26,857 nucleotides of DNA from Chara braunii (Eukaryota; Streptophyta; Charophyceae; Charales; Characeae): NCBI GenBank assembly GCA_003427395.1, contig BFEA01000779.1, positions 56,341 to 83,197 on the forward strand, given 5' to 3'. The translations under genes and the position numbers were made by a program. Shown here in pieces: positions 10,174 through 20,195 of the stretch (position 1 is the first letter of the stretch; each line of letters opens with the position of its first letter). The notes under the pieces were generated by a model. The model did not search any database and was not told the DNA's origin. It was given only the letters and a program-made list of their open reading frames with translations.

Positions 10174-10428
10174 AAGAAAAGGGAATCGTAGATGAAGCTA
10201 GGCACCAACCACAGATGAAGCCCTTCTTTTTCGCTTGCCACCAACGACAGAAGATTAACCCCTTCTTTTTTGGGGGGCCCCACCCACAGACCTGACCCCA
10301 ATAAATGGCCAAGAAAGTCTGCTTTGAACTACACACTTTTTTTTTTTTTTGGCAAGAATAACCCTTGTGTAAGCTCTCTATCCTGGCGGTGGTAAGAGAA
10401 CCGTCGGAATTGAGAGCTTATTTGTCAG

Positions 10429-10478
10429 GCCGCTCCATCTATTGGTGGGGAGCGGCACCAACTGTAAGTTTCGGTTCC
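10429..10478 (-). repeat. Terminal repeat copy 2
   Basis: The reverse complement carries the same exact 20-mer, GCTCCCCACCAATAGATGGA, at 10434-10453, and a diverged version of the preceding segment (TTGGAACCGAAACTTACAG, then GTTGGTGCC). It is oriented like copy 3. Confidence 0.7.
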
Positions 10479-10610
10479 AACCCCAATCTGACCCTTCTAC
10501 ACATAAAGTTCCCCACCAATGCAGCTGACCAACCTGCGACCTTAGTAGAGGAGGCTCCTCAAGTCACCCCCCCGCCAAAGTACGTGGAGCAGCGCTTTCA
10601 GAAAAATAAA

Positions 10611-10723
10611 CGAACAACCAAACAACCAACCAAACAAACAAACAAACAAACAAACAAACAAACAAACAAACAAACAAACAAACAAAAATATATATATATA
10701 TATATAATATATAGATATATATA
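10611..10723. repeat. Compound microsatellite (CAAA)n-(TA)n
   Basis: AACCAA variants lead into about 14 CAAA units, then about 35 bp of alternating TA with a GA interruption. There is no coding meaning. Confidence 0.97.
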
Positions 10724-11411
10724 ATTTTCAGAGAAAGTTAATTTGAACTTCAAGATCAACCAGGGTTTTCCCTCCTGGCTTCGATATGGAGCCTCCTCAT
10801 ATGGCAATAGTGATGGCTGATGGGAAGGAGAGGACCGGAATCACTGACTGTGTTGCACTCTCATGAAGCTTCTTGGATAAGGGGATGAAGATGTTTGGTG
10901 GTATGATTGAAAGGTACTCGAAATGGTTGGTGGGACGATTGGAGTTACGAGCGGCGGGGTCTCATCAGCTTATGAAAACCATTATGTTGTCAGGACCAGC
11001 TCTCTACTTGGAAGATTGCAGGCATGGATTCGAGGATGGACGACGAATTTCTAGTTGTCGAGTTACGCGAGTATCCCTATAGTTCCTTGTGTGGTCGTTT
11101 TTCCTTTCTTTACGTCGATATACACAGTAACTTTAAGGTTCCTTTTAAATTATTATTTTTTTTCTAACTTTCTTTCGTTTTTTGTAGATAGCCTTGATAT
11201 TTTTCGTAGTTAGGTTGCCTGTTCCGTCTTGTGGTTGATAGTTTTCGATGGATTAGTTTAGGCTAGTTTAGGGTCCCATGCAGTTCGGCGAGGATCGCCA
11301 GTTGCAATTTTGATTATCACATGACATCCTATTGCTATTAGTCTCAATCCTCTCAGGGGTTCCTTTTCTTTTTGTTTTGAGATGCTGAGAGACGGACAAG
11401 TGGCCTCTGCA
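10724..11411. other. Unassigned, T-rich segment
   Basis: I see no gene or clear repeat. There is a 69-codon ORF at 10873-11082 without motifs, followed by an AT/T-rich stretch to about 11260. Confidence 0.35.
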
Positions 11412-11613
11412 GAAACCCCATTACGGTAAGCGGTGGGGTTTCATAGGGGGTTGACGGAGATTGGTGAGCAGATTGCCCTAAATCGCGACGAGGAGGGTGG
11501 GTTTAGTGGGGTCCTTAACCCCTGCCACGGGGGAGTTTCCTTCTTTTTTTTTTAATTAAGACTTTGCAGGTAATACTAGTTGAGGTGATACGAGCATCCT
11601 CAACTAGTATACC
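11412..11613. repeat. Two strong hairpins flanking a dispersed repeat copy
   Basis: A perfect 9-bp stem lies at 11412-11420/11434-11442 (GAAACCCCA/TGGGGTTTC). A 16-bp stem with one bulged base lies at 11569-11585/11598-11613 (core TACTAGTTGAGG/CCTCAACTAGTA). The second ends 10 bases before terminal repeat copy 3. Between the two hairpins, at 11461-11540, is one copy of a GC-rich repeat found twice more at 21269-21533. Confidence 0.65.
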
Positions 11614-11623
11614 TATCCATGTT

Positions 11624-11678
11624 GCTCCATCTATTGGTGGGGAGCTGCACCTGCTGGACCGGGTTTAACGTCCCATTG
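11624..11678 (-). repeat. Terminal repeat copy 3
   Basis: The reverse complement reads CAATGGGACGTTAAACCCGG, then CCAGCAGGTGCA, then the exact 20-mer GCTCCCCACCAATAGATGGA (complement at 11626-11645). It forms the inverted partner of copy 1 at 9374-9430. Confidence 0.68.
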
Positions 11679-12098
11679 GATACATTAGTGAAAGAGTTGA
11701 TAACTGAGAACTGACCCTCTTCCCCCAAACGTAGGAGTCAGATGATCTTAAAACACTAGGCTAAGCCCTGTTACCCATCCAGACCACACTATCTCCTTCT
11801 TCTCCTTACCCGTCTTCTCATCTTCCAAATGGATAAAGCCTCTTCGCCCACTTGTGGGCACCAAATTTTCTCATATCCACTGGCTTGTATTCCACCCTGA
11901 TCAGATGAGTCTTCAATCATTCTCGAACCATGACCATGGGACTAAACAACCTGGTTGTGGAGGAAACGGGTCTCAGAATTCTGATAAATGTCTCATTGGG
12001 ATACTTGGATCTACCACCGTCCATTCCTCAAACTTCAGGTAGTATGTTTTACTTACACCTTTAGCCTTCTTGCTCTCACTCTCCTTCCAATCTCAAGG

Positions 12099-12848
12099 TC
12101 ACTGGGAACTGGTTCCTAGTGTATCCCAAATCCTATCCCACAATCTCCACAACCAAATAGTATTTGGACATTGTAGGAAGATATGTTCAATTTTTTCAAT
12201 GATTGTTCTTACTGGAAAAACAGATCTACAAAAATGACACCAGAGGAGAGTTATCCATTTTTGTTCCAGTGTCGTTCTACTAATCAACCAATCATTGGTA
12301 GGCAGACATCGGTGTTCAGTTTGCCATTGTAAGGAGGCTACTTTGGTAGGTTTAGGTTTCATGTTCTGGAACCATATAATTGGCTTGAGGACTTTTTTGC
12401 CTAAATTTAATTGCTTCATCCATCTGTCCAAGAAGTACCAATCCACATGATCATATGATTTTTTGTGTTTGAATTGTCGGGATAGCTTGACCAACTCATT
12501 GATTAATAACACATTGTCTTGAATATTCCTTCCATTTATAAAGTCAGTTTGATTTGGATGGATAATATCTGCTATGACCTTTGTTAATCTCTTTACCAGG
12601 GTCTTTGCCACCAACTTATAGACCACTGTGAGTAGGGTGATTGGACAATAGTTTCAAATATTCGATTTACTTTCTTTTCTGTACAGCAGGGTTAATATTC
12701 CTTGTCCCACAATCTCCCCCATTTCTCCTCTTATCGAGACTTCTTGGTAAAAGTTCATTAGGTCTTGTGAAAGGAAATCCCAACTTGATTCCCAGAATTT
12801 CTTGGGAAATTCATGGATGCCTGAAGTTTTGTCTTCTTCCATTAACAT
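12099..12848 (-). pseudogene. LINE ORF2 reverse transcriptase with internal deletion, fused to zf-RVT
   Basis: The N-terminal RT blocks are clear: KTSGIHEFPKKFW, a GILTLLYRKESK stretch, NYCPITLLTVVYKLVAKTL after a TGA at 12656-12654, HPNQTDFINGRNIQDNVLL, and YDHVDWYFLDRWM. At about residue 89 of the last open segment (near 12360) the sequence jumps from WFQNM to KVASLQWQTEHRCLPTNDWL. This belongs to the C-terminal zf-RVT region, with C-x2-C (CHFC) and IEHIFLQCP after it. The palm core with the expected FADD/YADD motif is missing, so this copy cannot encode an active enzyme. Confidence 0.85.
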
Positions 12849-12857
12849 TAAGGTTGT

Positions 12858-13574
12858 TCAAACTTTTTTTTTTTTCAGGGGCATTTCAAGCATCTTTTGC
12901 GATTCATTTGTCAATTTCTTCGCTAGGGGGAATAAAAATTCCTCAATTTCCTCATTACGTTGTTCTTGTCGAATATCACAAATTTCTGACGAGAATAGTT
13001 TTTTAAAGAAATCTCTGGCTATTTTGGTGCAGGCTGCAGTTGACGTGACTAGATCATCCTCACCATTTTGTGGGTCCCTTAATGCTTTAATCACTGTTCT
13101 TCCAGTCCATACCCTCGTCATTGCAAAGAAACGGGCGTCCATCGATCCTTCCATGTAGTGCTTTCTGAGTCTTTCCCTGATCCGGGCCCCCTTCCATCGG
13201 TACTTCATCTGACTTAGTAATTTTTGCTCTAGCTCAACGATTTCACCTGCTAATGTTTCCATAATTTTTGTATCTTCTGAATTAGTTTCCTGATGTTGAA
13301 GTTGTTGAATTTGTTGTAAGATGTGTGTTTCCTTAGAATGACGTTCGGCTGCTAATGCTTTTGAATATTCATTGCATTTACGTCCTAAAAACATTAGACC
13401 GTTGCTGAACCATTTAATGTCATCTTTTATGATTTCCTTCTGTTTACTCCAAAAATCCAAAACATCATTGAGATATCGTCTGAAGTTATCTATTTTAAAA
13501 TTGGAAGTATTGAGTTTATCATATCCTCTTCCTTGATCACGTTTCTTCCCAAAGGAGAGTATTGTCACACACAT
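12858..13574 (-). pseudogene. LINE ORF2 linker between endonuclease and RT
   Basis: This 238-codon open stretch is in the same frame as the endonuclease. It is lysine/glutamate-rich with a likely coiled-coil portion (SKETHILQQIQQLQHQETNS, then a LAGEIVELEQKLLSQMKYRW segment), typical of the region between the endonuclease and RT in L1-like elements. It ends in a poly-Lys run from a poly-A tract (top-strand poly-T near 12870) followed by TGA at 12860-12858. Confidence 0.7.
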
Positions 13575-13579
13575 CGCAT

Positions 13580-14387
13580 GATCAAGACCTGGGAAGGGAG
13601 AACGAGGGAAGATTTATGCCACATGTAATGCTCCCTGCATCTGCTCTGCCACTAGTATTGGTTCAATGCGAGATTTCGTATTTTAGCCTGACCTCCCTTT
13701 CTTGAAACATGAGAACGACCTATGTGTGGGATTAATTCTCCTATAGGAATCAAACAGATTCATCGTTTGACATAAATTGGAAATAATCAGCTCATATGTT
13801 TCGACATAGTCAAGGCAGGGGGAAGGGAGTCTCCATCTATCCAGATGTCGATCCGGGGCAGCATTGAAATCCCGTGCCATAATCACTAGGATGCAAATAG
13901 GTAGCTGAGGGAGGGAGGAGGCAAAAAAGCTTTGACGGTTACCTACCTCATTGGGTGCATAAACACTTAGAATACTGACAATTTCCAATTCAAGCATCGC
14001 AAGGATGTACACCTATCTCCCTTCTACTTTGTCAGCTTTCAAGGTCAGCACTTCCACCTTTGAGTCAGGAGGAATCCATATGGCCACACCTGCACTCCCT
14101 GGTCTGGGAGAGTGGGCCCTGTATGCCTGATACGACCACATTTCCTTGTGACTATGGTGGTGTGCTTCTGTGTCCATAAGATGGATCTCCTGAACACAAA
14201 TTACATCTGGCCATTCCTTCCCCTCAATGCCTTTCAGTTGGTCAAAAATGGCTTGGCGTTTGACCAATTTGACAGATGCCAGCCCATTGACATTGAGTGA
14301 TCTGATATCCAGGTCCGCATTCCTCTTAAGCAACTTCCACTCTTTATCCTTGTTATACAGTGCATCAATCACCTTAAATTTTGTCAT
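13580..14387 (-). pseudogene. LINE ORF2 AP endonuclease domain
   Basis: This encodes the EEP-family nuclease that nicks target DNA in LINE retrotransposition. Visible motifs are the catalytic-site Asn region (DIRSLNVNGLAS), the metal-binding Glu (VICVQEIHL), GSAGVAIWI, VYAPNE, ARDFNAAPD (usually GDFN) and SRIEPILV near 13660 (equivalent to SRID). FPGLDHAMCV near 13585 retains the catalytic Asp-His pair, with Leu in place of the usual Ser before it. Stop codons fall at 14015-14013 and 13685-13683, and one more precedes the SDH-like motif, all in the same frame. Confidence 0.85.
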
Positions 14388-14399
14388 TTAACCCTATCT

Positions 14400-17300
14400 G
14401 TCTATCCACTAACCAACCTTCACAGACTTGTTAATCCAGATCACAAGTAGAAGAGGAAGCTATGTTATCAGTTCTTCTGCCAGGAGCCCTGGTCCAGTGC
14501 TCCTCCCACCTCTAGGATACTATAGCTTAAGAGTCTCAGCAGGAGGGTGCATACCTCATCTTCTGACCAAAACTTACTTGCTTTGCTTTTTAACAATTGT
14601 AGTTCCATTAGTGCTTCAGAACCAAACCAGCGGAGATCCACTGTCTTTGAGGCATCATACCTGAGGTATACATCCCTGGTAGCAATCTTATTTGGATCTG
14701 CGATTACATTGAGAATGGTTGTAGGGCCGGGCACGAACTGCTCCTCACTGTACTTCATGATTTCTATTCTGATGAGAGTCTGACCCGCTTTCCAGTGTAG
14801 ACAAGGTGAGAAAGAGAGATTAGATTCCCTTCAGTGTTACTTCTCCGTATACTGCACCCGGTGGTTCCAATAGCCCAACCTCCCATATACCGTCCCTTAA
14901 CCTGACAGGGATAACAACTATGTCAGGTTTAATTGGAAGATTTTGTCCCTGTCCTCTAGCCCACAACTGCCGTAGCCTTAGTCGTTTACTTGTGAGTTCT
15001 GGTACCAATGCTAGCGGGGTGGGTGTTTCTAGTCCATTCTCTTCTCCCTGTTCTTTGTACTGCAGGTCCTCTGTAAGATCCACCACTTGACTTTGTGACA
15101 GACTTGGTTCATTGACCTCTGATGTCTCATTTTCAGCCGACAGTAGGAATTTATTTTCCCCTGTCACTTTTGATATTACTTCTACCATCTTCAACTTTTT
15201 GTGTTCATCATTATTAGACCCAGTCTTTCTTTGCGGGCCCTCTGGCTCGTAGACATGGGACGGGACTGGATTCAAAACTTCAGCCATTGCAGCCTTTATA
15301 TCCTGTGTGAGGACTAGTGCATTAGAGTCATCATTTCCTTGATTATTCTCTTCCTGAGTTCATTATATTATCCCTCCCATGCTTCAGATCCTTGCTACTT
15401 CCTTCCTCATCCACCTGATAGATGGCGAGATACCCCGGGCAGTTTATTACTTCCCCATTTATAACCTGGTGAGGACAGGGGGTCTCAGAATTCGGATGTA
15501 CCTCTTGAAGTTCCACCCACTTTGCTGAGTGGTTTGGACCCTTAGGCTGGATCCTACTAGAGAGGGTTCCATCTTGCAGTTCCATGTTTCCAGCGGGACT
15601 GTTCTGTTCTCTAGCAGGTACATCGTTTTCTGTCTTGTTTGATACGGGGGTGTCTCCCTGTTCATCTAACAGAGTCTCATTTAAGGCTGCGTTTTTTGCT
15701 ACTAAGATAGCAGTTGGATGGAAGGGTGACTCTTCCCCATCTGTGTTGGAAGAAGCTGAGTGATAGGTTATTTTCCCCCCCTCTGTTACATGTGATACCT
15801 CCTGCCCAGTTGCTGTCCACGGAGAAAACTGTACTTTACAATCTTTGTTGGTAGGAATGGATGAGTAGTGGGATGGCTGATCCCCATCTGTTGTCTGTGC
15901 AACCTCCATCTTGGTTGCAGTCCGCTTACAAGCCTGTGGTTTGTTTTTTTAATTTTTTTTTGTATTCAACATTCTGCTATCTTTTCCCCCTCTTGTCTTC
16001 TTGGGAGCGAGGATGCGGTGTTTCAGCCTGTTTTGTTGCCAGTGGATAGCTGCTAGGCGCTCAGTGAGAGACAAGTTGTTTTTACTATTCTGTTGTGTCC
16101 TTGCTCTGTGATTCACTGTCCCTCTTTCCCCCATCCTCCTCGCAATTTCCTTTCATTTTCTTTTCCTTTTACTTTTCTGGTCTGTCTCCACTGGGTTGTG
16201 TGGATTTTGCAACCTCAAAATTTGGTCTTTCTGTTGCAGAGTCCCCAGCAAGTTCAGGGAAAAAAAAAAGATCAGTGACAATAAATAGCAGTTTATTGGT
16301 GATATTTGTCCAATCTGAACCAGCCAGGGGACCATACTGCAGAACCTCCTTCAGACTGTCGCTACTAGCTAGCAATGGTATGAGCTGGCAATGAATATGC
16401 TGCCACTTGTCCTCGCGTGGGTCAGGGAACTTAATTCTGAAGTTGGCCAAAATCCAATCTGCCACTTTGCTAATCTCCGCCCGCAGATCAGGCGATAGCC
16501 CCAGGTTTAACTCATTCATTACCAATGGAGTGAGAGGAGAGGCCGCTACAGGAGCGTTCTCCACTTTCATTGGCTGTGGACAAAAAACTTCCTTGAAGTG
16601 GTCCACATCCATCGTCTCTGAGGAACCTGTTATTGACCCTGTTACCCCAGTTCCCATTTCCTTTTTGCCCCTTCTCTTGCCCCTGTGGCAGAACTTGGTC
16701 CGGTTTATTGGACTAGTTGAGATTGGTTTTCTGTTTTGTTCCTTCCTTTCTTTTAACTACCCTCCACTCAGTTTCTAGGGTAGACCCACTCGTAGGCAAA
16801 TACTTGGTCGGTGACGGGCCAATCATTTTTGGTTCCTCCTCCCCTTTTCCTGCATCGTCCTTTGGTTGTTTTTGTTGATGTGATGCCTTGACTCCCTACC
16901 CACCCTGCAGTCCCTGTTGTGAAACTAGCGATTCCATTCCGGAATTGATTCCACTGAGATTATGGATATTGATATGCATGACCCTTGCGTGTTTTTGTCT
17001 GCTGTTGCAGCATCTGATCTTGTTGATGCGGCTGCTGCTGTGGGTGAGCTGGCGGTATCCAATCTGCTGGCAGCCGGGGAGTTTTACGGCAGTCTCCTCT
17101 TCCTTCCCAATACCAACCTATTGGCTGACCCGTCTGGTTTAGATCGTCGTTGTAGACCCAACCTTCATACCCTGTCGTCATTGGTTGCCACCTATGCATT
17201 CTCTGCGGATCTCGTTTCAGTTTCTGTTCTTGGAAAGATGCATGCTGCAGGTGTTGCGAAAATGCGAATTCCGTATTGAGATGTCCATATGCTTTACGCT

Positions 17301-18655
17301 TAAAACACCATGGGCGGAACTTGTGCGCCGTGTGGATCTGGTACACTCTCCCCCCCATTTGAATGGGATGATATCGTCTAGTGAAAAAGGCTGGTCCTTC
17401 TGTAAATCCAAAGCCAGCATCAGGTAATCATCCCGCTTTGCCACATATGTGGGCAGGGGGTCAATAAAGTCCACGATTTTGAATTGTTGTCCAAAATCGT
17501 GGATGAAAGCCGCTTGCACTTCAATTGGAATATGCCTCAATTCTACCCAATAGAAATCCTTCATTAGCTGATCTCTTCTTTTGTTCAGACCTACCTTATT
17601 GGGGAACCATGGGTAGATTCTTACCTCCGCTCTGTCCCACAACATTTTCTTCCAGCGGTCCATCTACCCTTCATTACCTCTAAACGTTTGCATATCCATT
17701 TGATTTTGTCATTCATTGATTTGTAAGCGCCATCATCATAAAATATCCAGTTGCTAGCGTGCTTCGTATATACCGCATTCCTTTGTGCCAGCTTCTCTGT
17801 TGGGTAGGACTTCATTAATGTCTTTCTACCCCCCTGTTCAATGACCAGTTTTTGCGATGGGAGGAGGAAGAGGGAGAGGAAGTAAGCTCTGGCAGAAGAG
17901 AGATTTTTCAGGGGGACTTTAAGCTCCTCTGTTGGTGTTCCCGAGGGACCAATCGATGGTCTTATAATGTTGAGGGTCTTATTTTGGAGAGTATCCCTCT
18001 GGGCCCCTGATGGTTGACTGTCCTTGTTCCCCTCGGGAACCCCTATCTGGGAAGGTTGTTTACCCTGCGAGGACTGTGGTAACTGTCCTGTGGCAGATGA
18101 TTCTATCATCACTGCATCTTTCCATCCTGCTTTTTTTCCTTCATTTCTTTTCTCATCCTCAGTTAGCATTTCATGCATTCTCTCCTGTTTCTCCCCACCA
18201 TCTCCTTCCCCTCCTTCTACCACTATCATTTCCATCGACGGTGGTTCCTTAATGTTCTCATGTTCTTTTGAAGGACGCTGTTGAATTATCTGTTCTGCTC
18301 CAGGGGCCTATTGATGGATGTGTCCTTCCTTCTTCTGACCCCCTTCAGTTTCAGTTTCAGTTTCCTTTCCCGTGGTCGTCATTTTCCCAGATTGAGACTC
18401 TTCCTCTTCTCTTCTTAATACACTCTGGGGTGCCTGCAGCATTCTTTTTCCTATGTCTCTCTTCCATGCCATTGGTACACCACTGTTTACTCTGCTCGCA
18501 TATGAGTATGCGGGTCTCTCGTATGGGGCAGGGTTCAACTGTCTGAAAAGAGTGTGTCGCATAGCACCCTGGTAAAACAGGAGGGACTCAGTGCCTCTGG
18601 CCCGTCTATAGTTCAGCTTCATTCTGTTTTGAATGTGAGCCGGCTTTATACCCAC
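14400..18655 (-). pseudogene. LINE ORF1 region, long and frame-shifted
   Basis: Open segments follow one another on the minus strand: 18655-17621, 17663-17217, 17358-16960, 16657-16169, 15909-15343, 15287-14820 and 14758-14468. The frame shifts between them. The second matches a DUF4283-like nucleic-acid-binding domain of plant LINE gag-type proteins (FYWVELRHIPIEVQAAFIHD). The third continues it with a decayed CCHC knuckle (WCFKRKAYGHLNTEFAFSQH), where the second and fourth zinc-binding Cys have become Arg and Phe. The remaining ~2.5 kb is Ser/Thr/Glu/Gln-rich and not recognised. If all belongs to one protein, it would exceed 1300 residues. Confidence 0.7.
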
Positions 18656-19457
18656 GTTTCGCTACCCACCAAAGGACTAATCACGTGCGAGCTCCCGATC
18701 TCTGTGTAAGTTTGAAGACTCCTTCGGAATGACTCAGAAAAGAGAAATTAACCGTAACCCTGCTACTCTCAAAATGATAAATATGCTTATGATTATCTCA
18801 AAGGTGAAAAGATGATTGTGATTATTTCCGATTAGCTTCCTTATCCCTTACGTCCATACGGATGTCCAGAGTATTTTTTCCTTTTCTGTCTTAAAGTTTC
18901 CTTACCCCCTTTCTTTTCCTCGTCTTATTTTTTCTTCTTTTCCTGAATCTCGTGCCACACAGATTGGCCGGAGGGCGCCACTCTCAGTGAATAAGGAGTC
19001 AGGTCTAGGGGAGGAATGAGAATGGTGAGGAGAGAAGGCTTACCTGGAGTGTGATTCCCTTTTCTTGCCTGGCTGTCACACTGAGTCACTGACTTATCAA
19101 TTCTTGACAGAATCTGAGAGCGCTCCCATTATCACTCGCCAAATTCGTTACTGCTTCCAGATTACCCTTTTCTGATTTCTGATGATGAGTGTTATGAGGG
19201 TTTACGTGTCTATCTTCTCTCTCTGAGTGTTTCGACTGGAACATGCAGCGCACGATCTCTATGCTCTAATCCGTGTCTCGCCTTTGCGTGACAAGAGCTA
19301 GAACACGAACCGGCTGGGCAACCAGTCATCACGTGTTCAAGCTCACTAGCTGTCATCTTCGTGCTCCAAGTCTTGCCCGCAGTTGGTGGATACCTCTCCT
19401 TCCCTTTACAACTTTACTCGCCTTCCTCCTTTTGTCATGCAGCATCACCCCCTTCCC
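18656..19457. other. Unassigned region upstream of the LINE
   Basis: This may include the LINE 5' untranslated region next to 18655. No ORF or repeat here can be supported; the ORF beginning at 19273 runs into the direct repeats and has no motif. Confidence 0.35.
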
Positions 19458-19463
19458 TCTAAT

Positions 19464-20037
19464 CTTAGGAATAACAACGACCCTTCGTTGGAACGTGGCC
19501 GCTTCAATCACGAACTCCTCGCTCTCCGTTGACCTATTCTAACCTTCTTCTCCTTCATTGACTGTGGTCCTCCCACTCCTAATCGCTTCCAACTTTCAAA
19601 ATTGTTCTATTGACACTAGTTGACTTCTTACTGACAGACCCTGTGAATAAATAATCCCATGCCCAGACCTGCCACGTGGCAAACGACTTCCATAGGATTA
19701 ACACTAGCTCTCTTGTTGGAGTGTGGGCACTTCCATCACTTACATAAAACCCCTCGCTCTCCTTTGACCTGTTATAACCCTCTTCACCTTTGTTACCTCT
19801 GGTCTTCCCACTCCAAATCCTTATTACTGATTTCGTACTGCCGCCTCCGTAGCTAGGCTACCAGAGTGGCCCGGGGTCACTTGCCCGGCCGGGCCAAAAA
19901 CATTAAAAAAAAATAAAAATAAAAAAAAATAATTTTTAAACTTTATATTTTATTTTAAATTTGGTGAAGAATTTTGATGTGACCCTGAGGCAAACGTTGT
20001 TCAGTTTATTTTTCTGCATAACATAGTTATTTTGTGG

Positions 20038-20069
<32 letters not shown>

Positions 20070-20185
20070 GGACCTTCCCTGGTCCTTGCACGGGCTGGCC
20101 ACCCGGGACCCGGCCGGCCCGGCTGGTAGCCTACCTCCGTAGATAATTAATATCCTACACAGACCTGCCACGTGGCTGATGCGCT
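19464..20185. repeat. 229-bp direct repeat, two units, second interrupted by a MITE
   Basis: Unit 1 (about 19464-19692) and unit 2 (about 19693-19852 plus 20143-20185) align at a spacing of 229 bp. Shared text includes CGCTCTCC-TTGACCT (19524 and 19753), TGG-CTTCCCACTCC and CAGACCTGCCACGTGGC. Each unit carries the perfect palindrome GCCACGTGGC, a plant G-box (19671-19680 and 20167-20176). Removing bases 19853-20142 makes unit 2 collinear with unit 1. Confidence 0.72.
19853..20134. mobile_element. 282-bp MITE with 8-bp target-site duplication
   Basis: The ends are inverted: TAGGCTACCAG at 19854-19864 pairs with CTGGTAGCCTA at 20123-20133. GC-rich subterminal sequences follow, matching more loosely (GGCCCGG-CCGGGCC). 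The direct duplication CTCCGTAG flanks the element at 19845-19852 and 20135-20142, and can be read as 9 bp with a one-base offset. Eight-base duplications and TAG/CAG ends suit hAT elements; a 9-bp duplication would suit a MULE. The interior is AT-rich with A- and T-runs, including about 30 T ending at 20067, and has no ORF. Confidence 0.85.
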
Positions 20186-20195
20186 TTCTTGAATG

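Larger units (their letters stand above)
9374..11678. mobile_element. Possible composite element bracketed by ~55-bp inverted repeats
   Basis: Copies 1 (9374-9430, plus) and 3 (11624-11678, minus) of the terminal repeat face inward and bracket 2.3 kb. Inside are a hairpin MITE (9553-9716), a fold-back element (9828-10173), another minus-oriented copy of the end (10429-10478) and a compound microsatellite. There is no transposase ORF. I found no convincing target-site duplication next to either end. The true partner of copy 1 could instead be the copy at 10429-10478, giving a 1.1-kb element. Confidence 0.45.
11700..18655 (-). mobile_element. Degenerate L1/Tx1-type LINE, minus strand
   Basis: Reading right to left there is a long, frame-shifted ORF1 region (18655 to about 14400), then ORF2 (14387-12099) with an AP endonuclease, a linker, a partial reverse transcriptase and a C-terminal zf-RVT segment. 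ORF2 keeps one reading frame throughout and is broken only by stop codons. ORF1 changes frame several times. No poly-A tail or target-site duplication is evident, so the outer limits are approximate. It probably once moved by target-primed reverse transcription; it is not functional now. Confidence 0.88.

Noticed and set aside
12641-13158. Plus-strand ORFs of about 120 codons
   Set aside because: They are antisense shadows of the LINE ORF2 linker and RT, whose motifs are clear on the minus strand.
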